Source: Calamus simplicifolius
Lineage: Eukaryota > Streptophyta > Magnoliopsida > Arecales > Arecaceae
Direction of reading: 5' to 3'
DNA length: 64,000 bases
Assembly (NCBI GenBank): GCA_900491605.1
Contig: UESW01004378.1
Location: 682,316-746,315 of the forward strand
The notes under the pieces were generated by a model. It was given only the letters and a program-made list of their open reading frames with translations. It was not told the DNA's origin and did no database searches. The position numbers and the translations under genes are program-made. Of this stretch, positions 39,301 through 48,585 are shown piece after piece (position 1 is the stretch's first letter; each line of letters starts with the position of its first letter).

Positions 39301-41217
39301 AAAGTGAGCATCACGCTCATCTAAAGAAGGAAAGAGAGAGCATCTAAAACCCCTCCAATCCATTTAAAGAATGCTCAAGAAGGAAGCTTTCATTCCAAAT
39401 CATGCTCATGCAAAGAGTGAGAATCCCATTCCAAAAATGATGCCCTCATTCCTAGGCCACCCTTAAAGGGTGTCCTACTCCTGAACCATCCTCAAAAGAA
39501 ATCCTATTCCTGAACCAGACTCAAAGGAAGTCTTACTCTCAAATGAGCCTCAAAAGAAATCCTACTTTCAAATGAAGCCTCAAAAAGAAGTCCTACTCTC
39601 AAATCAAACTAAAGGAAATTTTACTCGCAGATCGAGCCTAAGCCAGTTGAAAGAAGAGCTTTGCTCACAGATGAAGTGAAAAGAGGAGTCATACTCTTAG
39701 GTCAAGCAACCTCAAAGGAAGCCTTACTCTTAATTCGAGCTCTACTCGAACCAAAGAGGAGCCTTTACCTCACCGAAGGGGACAAACATGGAGGCAAAAA
39801 AAGAGAATATGAAGAATGACAAACATATGATACTAAATCATAATAGTGTCACTTCATATTTTAAAATCCAAAATAAATAATGCAAGACTAACAAGGACTG
39901 TGATCTTTTAACCGAATGTTTCGCAGCCTCTAAGGTAGGAGTAATTAACAGTGGAGGCTTGCACCCATTGAAAATCCGGACTCCACATCATCTAAAACAA
40001 AGTCATCATCACGAAAATGCAAAACCTTAAACAAAAACACCCTTGCACCCCATACCATCCATGCAAAGGTGGAGGATGGTACGGAGGTCAACAATAGCAT
40101 TTTGGTGGGAAAAAAAATCATATTCTGTTTGCATTTTTTACCAGAAAATATGCCAAACATTTAGATTGTTGAGCTTGACATACATCTGAATAATCCCCTT
40201 GATAGCTTAAGCTTTTGAATTCAAGTGATTAGTCAGCAGATCTAAGATTCTCCTTCGATTGTTATAGGCATTCTTCAAGTTGACTGGTTATTTTGTATGA
40301 AATAATATGCTTATGTTCTAAATCTAACAGTATCGAACATTTGGAATAATAAGGTAAAGTAATTAGATAATAGTTTCAGGAAACAGAGAAATTAATTTAT
40401 ATACATACATACATGTGTCCATGTGTCTAAATACATATGCACACATGTGTTTTTCCTATAGGTAGATAGCTAGGTATCTAGCATGCATGCATGCATATAA
40501 GTAAAGAAGTTACAAAACTATAATACAAGAAGAAGTTCATGAAATGAAATAGAGCAGCTACTAGAAAAATCAGTAATGAGTCACCTCATACAAAAGGTGC
40601 TTCATCCGTTCACTAATAAGCTGACTCTCATCTCTCAAGGCAATACTGATAGCAGGATGCAACCATGAAGCATTACGTAGCCATGCATCGACATAAGAAT
40701 GACCTGCAGTTACATGGCACCACCATGTAGGCCCAGCTGGACGCTCCCAGTAAGGAGCTGCAACATCAGCAACAGTAAAATCATCCTCATCGTCAGTAAG
40801 ACCTATTTGTTGTGAAACCCAGCTAGCATCAGCTTGGACCATCTGGACTAGTTCCAAAATCCTAGCCCAACCAATAGGAACCCAGTGGCTGTCAGAAAAT
40901 TCCCTGATATACTTTGGCCTTTCTTTATGGTCATCAAGTTGAGGAACTTCCTCGGCACCTAAGATGGAGGGAGTGCTGTTTAGATCTATGAGAGGCATGG
41001 ATTCCAGTACACTGTTGTTAAAATTTTGCAAAGAAGCATTACCCAGCCCAGATCTAGTTTCTTGCTTCTTTGGGTTCAGATTATCTTTATGCTGCAATGA
41101 TTGAGTCCTTGGACCAGATTTATCTGAAATTGTCCACCTATGGCTTCGGTCAAATTCAAAAGCACAGATGAGTCCGTCTGTCCATAGTTCACTCGATGGT
41201 GCACCTTGTCTACTCAC
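30340..41217 (-). CDS. CorA-like transporter family protein, 8 coding exons, about 578 aa from first in-frame codon
   Basis: Coding exons (minus): 41217-40585, 36506-36318, 36184-36093, 33022-32918, 32798-32739, 32523-32454, 31059-30856, 30723-30340 (stop TGA). All junctions are GT-AG and frame is kept. CorA-family proteins are membrane channels for Mg2+ and related divalent ions with a long cytosolic N-domain and two C-terminal helices. The last exon shows this: a hydrophobic helix (VFGGCGLVLSIITGLFG), the loop INVDGIPG, then FSLFTGILFFIGIILIGLGL. The canonical GMN is GIN here, so substrate is uncertain. The N-terminal block ELWTDGLICAFEF and the WWCHVTAGHSYVDAWLRNA stretch look well conserved and fit the plant 'CorA-like' group distinct from MRS2. 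The start is odd: the frame opens with GTG, and the overlapping ATG (41219-41217) is followed at once by TGA. Confidence 0.85.
34127..34231. repeat. 55-bp tandem duplication
   Basis: Two adjacent copies beginning GAAGGTGAGGTCACGAAAAA, differing by one substitution over the shared 45-50 bp. A recent local duplication in the intron. Confidence 0.9.
35307..35323. repeat. Homopolymer of 17 C
   Basis: Uninterrupted C run inside an AT-rich intron; length may be inexact because of sequencing error. Confidence 0.9.
35800..35882 (+). mobile_element. Fragment resembling the 3' tail of a plant RTE-type LINE
   Basis: Contains TCATGTAGCCGACCCCATG, then AGTTGGGAAAAGGCTTGGAT, followed by TTGA/TTGAG short repeats. 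I recall this AGCCGACCCCA...AAGGCTTGG tail as a common plant RTE-clade LINE 3' end with a simple-repeat tail. The fragment is short and has no reverse transcriptase. Confidence 0.45.
36319..36505 (-). other. CorA-like coding exon 2 (N-domain)
   Basis: This exon (36506-36318) encodes 63 residues including RVAGGLLFELLGQSVGDP and ends ITEVQ before a GTATTT donor. It belongs to the soluble domain. Listed because it lies alone between two 3-4 kb introns. Confidence 0.85.
36911..37004. repeat. 47-bp tandem duplication
   Basis: Two adjacent copies of TTACTCGATCATCCCCATCA and following bases, with two substitutions. Confidence 0.9.
37130..38310. repeat. Diverged tandem array, unit about 110-130 bp
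   Basis: Six to seven units share the order 'TTGACTTGGGCACCAAC', 'AAAACTTTTCATATTTGG', 'GACAAAAA..GGCAAGTA' and 'GAAGAAACTGTTAAAT'-type blocks. Units differ a lot from each other, so the array is old. It is split by an insertion at 37485-37964. Confidence 0.75.
37485..37964. mobile_element. 480-bp MITE-like insertion inside the tandem array
   Basis: The left edge reads TTGGTTTTGAAAACCGG and the right edge, in reverse complement, TCAATGTTTTGAAAATCG, so the ends are imperfect inverted repeats. It is flanked by the 7-bp direct repeat TTGGGAC (37478-37484 and 37965-37971; the next base differs, so perhaps an aged 8-bp hAT-type duplication). The interior is AT-rich with no ORF. Confidence 0.55.
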
Positions 41218-41302
41218 ATGGAATTTACTGACCTCTTGCTTCTTACTGTCACAGCCAATGCAAGCTGGATTTTTCCTTCAATATCACTCATTTTGATTTT
41301 AC
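41218..41302 (-). other. 5' part of CorA-like exon 2 with an out-of-frame ATG and a 25-codon upstream ORF
   Basis: After a good acceptor (TTTTCTAG before 41302) an ATG at 41291-41289 opens 25 codons and stops at a TGA (41216-41214) immediately after the second ATG (41219-41217). The main transporter frame has a stop at about 41280 and no in-frame ATG before the conserved block. Removing one TG dinucleotide would put the second ATG in frame with the transporter. Confidence 0.6.
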
Positions 41303-42833
41303 CTAGAAAAGCAATATAAGGCTTTATCAGTTTCTCATTTCTGATGATACTTAGACAGAACAGGAAAATATACAATATGAGCATTGCCAGATGATGATCC
41401 CACTCTCTGAGAGCATTCTATTGGCTGAAACTTGAGGAACTATTTAATAAGCAGTCAAAATTCATGTTAGAAGCTCAATAGTTGACCTTACAGGTTTGGA
41501 GTGAAAGCTTAGAGTTACCCAATGCCAAAATATAAATCTAATGATTGCTTATTGGTGCTGGAAAGTCTCCTTGATCCATGATACCACCTTGTACATCTGT
41601 TTGACCGTTCGAAGCCTAAAATTTTTCTGCCAGAACACCCCCCTTCTCCCCTCCCCTTTTCAAACTCATTAACACCAACATATTTCTGACTAACCTCTTC
41701 TAAACCTACTCCCCCACAATTGTGTTTCTTCAATTTATAGCGATATGCAGAACTTCACCTTTCTTCATTCGGAAGTGGCAATCCAAAGAACCATTACACA
41801 CCATCCAGATATGATTAGAACCACCAAGTCTCATCTTAATTGCAACAAATTTAATTGACAATAGATTGAGTCCTCCTCGCCTCTTTCCTAACACTTCGAT
41901 GCCCATATAAGCATGTATTGAGGCCTTCCTCAGAACTTTACTGCAAGTCAATAACACTTTCGCAAATTGTAAATCACCGTGCTCTTAGTCGATGCATATT
42001 CTTTGCCTCTCTACATCCTATCCTTCCTAGTGCTAGCAGACAACCTTCTCAATATTATTTGATCTCGTCATCCATCCTTAATAATATGATATTCCCGCCC
42101 TTATCATTATCTTACAGGATTTTTCATTAAATCAGCAAGATAGGCATGGGTCAAATAAGTGAATAACACCCTGAAGCATTCTCCATTCTCTTGGGCAATA
42201 AACTAAAATCGATATTTTTTCAAAGAAAAGACGAAAACATCTATACTGATCAAATATATATGCAACCTTAACCCTCATTTTTCATCATAAAATTGGACCT
42301 GTACAGGTTTTCAGATACCATGAATCCACACAATCCAAAATCCAAATCTCCAATTGACGACAACTATGCTTTAGCTTCCTTCATAAAATGTAGAATTCTG
42401 ACTTCCGAGTAACAATGATCATTCATATGTTGGGTCTTTGCCCAGTACCTTTCCTAAAAAAGAAAGAAAGAAGGAATGAAGAGGAAAAAATATTCCACAT
42501 TCGCTTTTTAAATTAACCCATAATTTCCTTCTCTATATAAAAAATTCGACACAATATGGTCCGGCAAACAACTTGGTCGTTAAAAATTCTACATAATTAA
42601 CCGTTTGGTTTTCTTGTTAAAAAAACAACCGTCTTATTCGAAAATTCTCAAATCCAAATTTCCAACAAATAAATAAAGAAACAAGAATCAACCGACTGGC
42701 TCATGAAATCAACTATCAACTCCACCATCTAACCTATTAAAAAAATCTTAGCAATAAAATAAAACAACAATAAAAAAAGTAAAGAAAAGGAATCAACAGT
42801 GAATAAGATCCAGAAAAGGGAAAAAAATCATAC

Positions 42834-43175
42834 CGAGGATCGGGGAGGCGGCGAAATCCTTCTGCAATCGCTGGTGCTGCTACTCTCCCTTTCTGGCTCC
42901 GAATGCGAATAGAAGAGGGCGGAGCTCTGAACCAGATCACTCTCGGAAACTGGCTGTGGAACCGCTGAGAGAGGCGGGAGAAGGTCGGCTACCCACGTCG
43001 CACTCGTACTGCCCTTTTCTGGTGGGTATGCAGCGACCGGGGAACGACGATGTTTTCTGAGACCTATGCAAGGTGGTAGAGCGGACAAAGGGAGGGCGGG
43101 GGCCTTCCACGGTATTCTAGGCATTTGGGAGGTGGAGTTCTCCGCTTGCAGACCCTGCCCCTCCCAGCCTACCAT
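42834..43175 (-). other. Probable GC-rich 5' UTR exon of the CorA-like gene
   Basis: A GC-rich, CT-rich stretch ends in a good donor (CCTCG then GTATGA, 42834/42833). Its longest ORF would run into a stop four codons after splicing to 41302, so it is best read as untranslated leader. The 5' end is not defined. Confidence 0.5.
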
Positions 43176-43560
43176 TTCGAGCCTACATACATAGATATGG
43201 ATAAGAACTTAGTTCAGCCACCAGCGAAGCACCGGACACCACACCCTTTCAACAACTTCTCTCGTGGACCCGGGCAGTGGCACTGGCAGGCCGGTTTAAC
43301 AAATAAAAGTCTGCAACGACCTCGGCCTTCATGTTAATAATTAGGAAAAGTTCTTCACCAACGCGCGCGATACGCATGATGATTAACTGCGCACGCAAAC
43401 AATACAATACAATACAATATATATATAAATATATATAAGGAATAAAAATATCATTGCATTAATATGCATACAATCCAAGGCATCACGCTAGAGCTAACCC
43501 GTGCATCCTATCGCACGTCCGTCACATTCGAAGGACGGCAATGAATAGGCTATCTCCAAG
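43176..43560. other. Divergent spacer upstream of the CorA-like gene
   Basis: Contains the presumed CorA-like promoter on the minus strand, an (AATAC)n run and a TATATATAA stretch (43400-43440). I find no beta-6 exon or promoter here, although the downstream beta-6 gene is missing its 5' end. Confidence 0.5.
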
Positions 43561-44416
43561 TAGCTTTCGTGTAATAGTCGACTATCCTTGTGACTCATCG
43601 GTCGAGCTATCCTTATGCCTCGTCGGCCGAGCTACCCTTGTGCCTCGCCAGCCGAGCTATCCTTATAACCCGCCAGCCGAGCTATCCTTGTGACTCGTCA
43701 GCCGAGCTACCCTTGTGTCTCGCCAGCCGAGTTACCCTTGTGACTCGTCAGCTGAGCTATCATTCCTCCATCTGCGACACCTACTTCGGTAAACTGAGCT
43801 TCACCATACTTTGGCAGACTCAGCCCTCTTTTATACTTCGGCCCGATCGAAGTATCCAAACACCTATGCGGAAACACACTTAAACTGACAAGATTCCAAG
43901 TAAGGAATCATGCTACGCTACCAGAAATGGCCTAGAGCCTATATATTTGTTGAATCTTGAAGCATCATCTGCTCCTCCTAGCCGTTGATCCTCTAACCAA
44001 CGGATACAGATCCTACCGGCTCTGTAACAACCTGATTCGAATCAGTTTCGAATCCCAACAACTTTCAAACCCTCTGTGACGTGTCCAAGGAATCAAGTGA
44101 TCGTCTATAATATCACAGCTCCGGATTTCCTCAGGTATGCGCACTTGCTCACTAGCACACTCTCCTTCTATCTCTGCTTCCCTCACTTTTCGCCATTAGC
44201 GCTCTGCTCAGAGCTCTGAGAGGCCACCATGGAGAGACTCTTCAGCGAGAGCCTTCTCCTCATTTTTGTTGATTGTTGATCTCCACTGACTTGAGCGTCG
44301 GAGGGTCTTCCACAGAGGGTCACCCCCAATGCCTCTCGCATGAGGACTGTTTTGCAGGTCCACCCAGGCGGCAGTTCGATCGCGCCCGAGTCGAAGGATA
44401 GATCTCAGCAGCAACA
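43560..44416 (+). mobile_element. 5' LTR of element 2 (left edge uncertain)
   Basis: The end AGCAGCAACA at 44416 is followed by a primer-site-like sequence. The conserved motif CTTGAGCGTCGGAGGGTC is at 44290-44307, as in elements 1 and 3. It contains seven copies of a 25-bp minisatellite. Confidence 0.65.
43587..43761 (+). repeat. 25-bp minisatellite, 7 copies, in element 2 LTR
   Basis: Units of CTTGTGACTCGTCAGCCGAG plus CTACC, with 1-4 substitutions per copy. Period is 25 bp, so unlike the 24- and 15-bp arrays of elements 1 and 3 it is not a multiple of three. Confidence 0.9.
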
Positions 44417-44436
44417 AATTGGCGCTAGAGGAAGGG
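44417..44436 (+). other. Primer binding site region of element 2
   Basis: Right after the LTR end: AATTGGCGCTAGAGGAAGGG. It aligns with TTTGGCGCGCCAGGAAGG of element 3 and has the TGGCGC start seen in Tat-lineage primer sites. I do not assign the tRNA. Confidence 0.6.
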
Positions 44437-44501
44437 CCCTCAAGTCCCATAAACTTATGATCCAGGAGATAAGGATCCCGATCTGAAAGAGAACCTCTCC
44501 C

Positions 44502-45655
44502 ATGGCCAATCGAAGAAAGGCTACCTCCGAAGCCCGAGATCAGGTCGCCTCCCAAAGACCTGATCCAGTGAGCAGCGTAGCGCCGCCGCCACCACCAGTC
44601 GAGACTCCATCGCCACCGGCGGCCCTGGTGACCCAGGACCAGTTCGCCTCGCTAGTCCAGCAGGTCCAAGCCCTGACCCACCTAATCCAGGGGCGCTTCG
44701 AAGCCCCCCGTCCGGCTGCACCCATCCCGCATCCTCCTGAGGAGAATGCGGCCTCTGCTCATCCAGCGATCTCTTCTTCCGGCCTGCATGGGGTTGTAGA
44801 CCCCCTCGTCGCCCTAGGGAAGCTCAGCCAGCCCCCCAAGGGGGCCGTGGCAAGGATCTTCCCCGATCTCGGCGTGCCCGATCCCTTTCTTCGGTGTTCT
44901 CTTGCCACGACTCGACACCGTCTCATTTCTCTCCTCGCCCGACCCCTCCTGTTGTGCCTGAGGAGATCCACCAACAACTCCGGGAGATGTGCCAGGAGTT
45001 AGATGCAGCCAAGCAGGCCCATCCGCTCCACCATCAGGCGGAGCAGGGCATTCCCTTCTCCAAGGAGGTCATGGAGGAAGTGATTCTCTCCCACGTCAAG
45101 TTGCCCGCCATCGAGCCCTACCATGGAGCCTCCGACCCCGACGACCACCTCAGCAGTTTCCGATCGATCATGATGTTTCATAGGGCATCAGATGTGATTC
45201 TATGTCGTGCCTTCCCTTCCACCCTTAGGGGATCCACTCGAACCTGGTTCAACGCTTTGAAACCAGGTTCCGTTAATTCATTTGACGAGCTGAGTCGCCT
45301 CTTCATCAGCCAGTTCGTTAGCAGTCGTCGTCACCGGTGGAGATCCGACTCCCTCTCTGAGGTTAAGCAGAGAGAGGGGGAGTCCTTGAAGAAATATCTC
45401 AGCCGTTTCAATACGGCCATGTTGGAAGTGGACCACCTTAATCATGAGGTGGCCATGTCCGCCCTAGCAGGCAGAGTGTTGAAGGAGAGTGACTTTTACC
45501 TGGCGCTGGAGGTCAGCTATCCTCAGAACCTCTCCGACATGATGGTTCTGGCAGACAAATATGCTAGAGTCGAAGAATCACGGAGAGCTGCCCGCACCAA
45601 ACTAACAAGGAAGAAGGAGCCCAAGGGCTCAGACAAGCACCGATCCGCCCGCTAG
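44502..45655 (+). pseudogene. gag: Element 2 gag, one frameshift
   Basis: The N-terminal part from the ATG at 44502 is proline rich (SSVAPPPPPVETPSPP). After a frameshift near 44900 comes the retrotransposon gag core: a segment with YHGASDPDDHLSSFRS, CRAFPSTLRGSTRTWF, and the SLSEVKQREGESLKKYLSRF block, then LADKYARVEE. This structural protein would form the particle. The stop at 45653-45655 is followed by a frame change into the CCHC-like region. Confidence 0.85.
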
Positions 45656-45768
45656 CCAAGTCCGCCTCGTCACCAAAGGGTTCCTCCGCCGCCGCCGAGG
45701 AACCGCACCCGGAGCCCATCGAGGAGGTTCAACCGGTTCACTCCACTACTGCCCCAAGGGCGATCCTC

Positions 45769-47936
45769 ATGGAAATAGAGCGCCAGCTCCCCCAACCACC
45801 TCCTCTCCGAGGGAATGCGGCCCGGAGAGACCCCGCCAAGTATTGCCGCTACCACCGCGACCATGGCCACGACACCGAAGAGTGCTGGCAACTGAAGAAT
45901 GAGATCGAAAGGCTCATCCAGTGGGGTAGACTGGATCGATTCAGGGGAGCCCCCGAGCCAAGAAACGGGGGCGATTGCCAGCCTGAGCCCCTGCAGCAAC
46001 CTCCTCCTCCTCCAAATCCTTTGGTCGCTGGCCACATTAATGTGATTGAGGCGGTCGGTAGTCCTTCAAGCGGGAGGGACGATGAAGAAGGTTCGGCACC
46101 GAAGAAAGCACGAACTGATGAGCTCTCTTTCTCCAACGATGACTTTCAGGGGATACAGTTCCCGCACGATGATGCGCTAGTTGTATCTCTTAATTTAAAC
46201 AACTATGATGTAAGTCGAATTCTCATTGATAGTGGAAGCTCCGTCAACGTTTTGTACCTTGATGTGTTTGTGAAGATGAAACTTCTCATGGAGGATCTCC
46301 GAGCCGTGGACTCCACCCTAATGGGGTTCACCGGCGATGTCATTACCCCGGAGGGGGTCGTGACTTTGACGGTCCGAGCAGGAATCTGGCCCCTCGTGGC
46401 CACTGTTTATGCAGATTTCTTGGTGACCAAGCTTCGGTCACCTTACAACACAATCTTGGGAAGACCCGGCCTAATGTCCCTTAGAGCCGTCGTCTCCATC
46501 CCACATTTTGTTATGAAGTTCCCTACCGAGCGAGGGGTTAGTGTTAGTTCGAGAAAGCCAAGCTATAGCTCGGCAGCGCTTCGTCACTAGCCTGCAATCT
46601 AGGTTGCCCGAGGTCGATGGACTGGACGCTCGTGAGGATTTTGCCGAGCAACGAGGAGAACCAGCCGAAGAGCTGGAGGAGGTACCGTTGGATGAAGCTC
46701 GGCCCGACCGAACCATAAGGATCGGGTCGCTACTGAAGGGGAAGCCCCGGCTAGAGCTAATCGATTTTCTCCGAAGGAATGCTGATGTTTTCGCCTGGTC
46801 AGCCTCTGACATGCCTGGGATCAGCCCAGACGTCCTCGTCCACCGTCTTAATGCGGATGAGATGTCTCGGCCCGTGAAGCAGAAGAAAAGGAGCTTCGCC
46901 CCTGACCGACAAAAGGCGATTGAAGAGGAAGTTGATAAGCTCATCAAAGCAAACTTCATTCGGAAGGTAAATTATCCGAGCTGGCTGTCCAATGTTGTCA
47001 TGGTGAAGAAATTGAACGGAAAATGGCGGATCTGCATCGACTTTACCGACCTTAATAAAGCATGCCCAAAGGACAGTTTCCCTCTCCCTCGGATCGACCA
47101 GCTCGTGGATGCCACTTCCGGTCATCAGATGCTGACCTTCATGGACATATACTCGAGCTACAACCAAATTCGGATGGTACCTGAGGATGAAGAAAAGACC
47201 GCCTTCATAACCGACCGAGGTACTTATTGTTACCTATTATGCCCTTTGGTCTAAAAAATGCAGGTGCCACTTACCAAAGGCTGGTAAACAAAGTCTTCAA
47301 GGAGCAAATCGATCGGAACATGGAGGTGTATGTTGATGACATGCTGGTCAAAAGCAAAGAAGCATCTCAGCATATCGAGGATCTCTCTGAGAGCTTCGCA
47401 ACACTCCGAAAGTATCGGTGAAGCTCAATCCGACGAAGTGCGCCTTCGGTGTCAACTCCGGGAAGTTTCTCGGCTTCATGGTTTCTCAAAGGGGCATTGA
47501 AGCCAATCCGCAAAAGATTCAGGCCCTTCAGCAAATGGCGCCCCCAACATCTGTCAAAGAAGTCCAGTGCCTGTCGGGGAGAATCGCGGCCCTCAACCGC
47601 TTTGTGGCTCGATCGGCCGAGAGGTGCCTTCCCTTCTTCAAAGCTCTTCGATCTTTTAAGAACTTTCAATGGACTCCCGAGTGCCAAAAATCATTCGAGG
47701 ACCTCAAGAGGTATCTCGGCTCACCACCCCTCCTCAGCAGCCCCAATCCGGGGGAAATGCTATTTCTGTACTTGGCGGTTTTGGAAGGCGCAGTTGGCTC
47801 GATTTTGGTCAGAGAAGAGAAAAGGACCCAAAAGCCGATCTACTATGTCAGCAAACTGCTTCGGAACGCCGAGACAAGGTACACCCAAATCGAGAAGCTG
47901 GTCTTGGCCCTAGTAATATCGGTTCGGAGATTGTGA
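45769..47936 (+). pseudogene. pol: Element 2 gag C-terminus, protease, RT and RNase H, frameshifted
   Basis: A CRYHRDHGHDTEEC knuckle (about 45845-45890) is followed by protease (IDSGSS, Asp codon 46228-46230), linker, RT (KKLNGKWRICIDFTDLNKAC, then YVDD at 47329-47340) and an RNase H region (FFKALRSFKNFQWT to IYYVSK). Frame changes occur near 46590, 47240, 47410 and 47930. The last recognisable piece ends QVLADFLLENL near 48120. No second RNase H or integrase follows. Confidence 0.88.
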
Positions 47937-48191
47937 CCATATTTTCAAGTGCATTCTGTGACGGTCCTTACGACCAACCCATCAAGGCGGTGGTCCATCG
48001 CTCGGAGACATCAGGGAGAATGGCTAAGTGGGCCGTTGAGTTGAGCGAACATGATATCCGATATCAACCTCGCCCGGCCATCAAGGCACAAGTTCTAGCT
48101 GACTTCCTCCTTGAAAATTTAAACTTTTCCGCCCTTCCCCTTGCGCAGGTGTGACGCGCCTGAGTACAAGGGACATGGGCGAGGGGGCATA

Positions 48192-48372
48192 TGATATGGT
48201 TGGTAAACGAAAGTAAAATCAGAGTTTTAGGCGGCCCCCAGGTTCTGGACGGCCTCTAGTCCTAGGCGGCCCCCAGGTTCTAGGCGGCCTCCTGGCCCTA
48301 GGCGACCCCCAGGTTCTGGGCGGCCTCTAGTCCTAGGCGACCCCCAGGTCCTTGGCGGCCTCCCAGTAAAAT
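48192..48372 (+). mobile_element. Short 3' LTR fragment of element 2 with GC-rich repeats
   Basis: The polypurine-like GGGCGAGGGGGCATA precedes TGATATGG, matching the 3' LTR start of element 1. Only about 180 bp follow. From 48231 to 48363 is a GC-rich array of units around GGCGGCCCCCAGGTTCTAGG. Sequence then changes abruptly to AT-rich beta-6 intron. Confidence 0.6.
48231..48363 (+). repeat. GC-rich minisatellite in element 2 3' fragment
   Basis: About four copies of a 36-bp double unit (GGCGGCCCCCAGGTTCTAGG then GCGGCCTCCTGGCCCTA-like). It stops at the junction with host sequence. Confidence 0.8.
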
Positions 48373-48585
48373 ATGTACTGCTTCTCATGCATTGGAAATC
48401 TTGCTGGATGTTGCACAACGTAGCATCTGCTGCAAATTCTTTTTCCACCCAATTTTTCATAATGTACCATATACTCATAAAGATATTCTAAACTGCTTCT
48501 AGAAATCTGTATATAATTTACTCTTGCCTATTTTCTGTTCTTCTATTTTGGTTGTATGATCTCATTTTTACGATGAATTGTTTAG
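48373..48585 (+). other. Intron remnant upstream of the first beta-6 exon present
   Basis: AT-rich, ends in the acceptor TTGTTTAG before 48586. I searched it and the sequence left of element 2 for the missing N-terminal exons and saw none. Confidence 0.7.

Larger units (their letters stand above)
36507..40584 (-). other. CorA-like intron 1 of the coding region (4.1 kb)
   Basis: Non-coding and repeat rich: a 47-bp duplication (36911-37004), a diverged tandem array of roughly 125-bp units (about 37130-38310) interrupted by a 480-bp insertion, and short CATA/TGCA repeats at 40401-40500. Confidence 0.85.
43560..48372 (+). mobile_element. Element 2: deleted Tat-lineage LTR retrotransposon
   Basis: Parts: 5' LTR (start unclear, end 44416), primer site, gag, protease, RT and first RNase H, then directly a polypurine tract and a short 3' LTR piece beginning TGATATGG at 48192. 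The second RNase H, integrase and post-pol region are absent, so a large internal deletion has occurred. Gag and pol are broken by at least five frameshifts. It lies between the CorA-like gene and the truncated beta-6 gene. I could not find a matching TGATATGG start for the 5' LTR and hence no target duplication. Confidence 0.8.

Noticed and set aside
42828..43175. 115-aa ORF in the GC-rich leader of the CorA-like gene, possible transit peptide
   Set aside because: Spliced to the next exon at 41302 it meets a stop after four codons and is out of frame with the transporter.
43590..43883. 97-aa ORF with repeated SYPxASSAELPLCLAS-like units
   Set aside because: Translation of the 25-bp LTR minisatellite of element 2.
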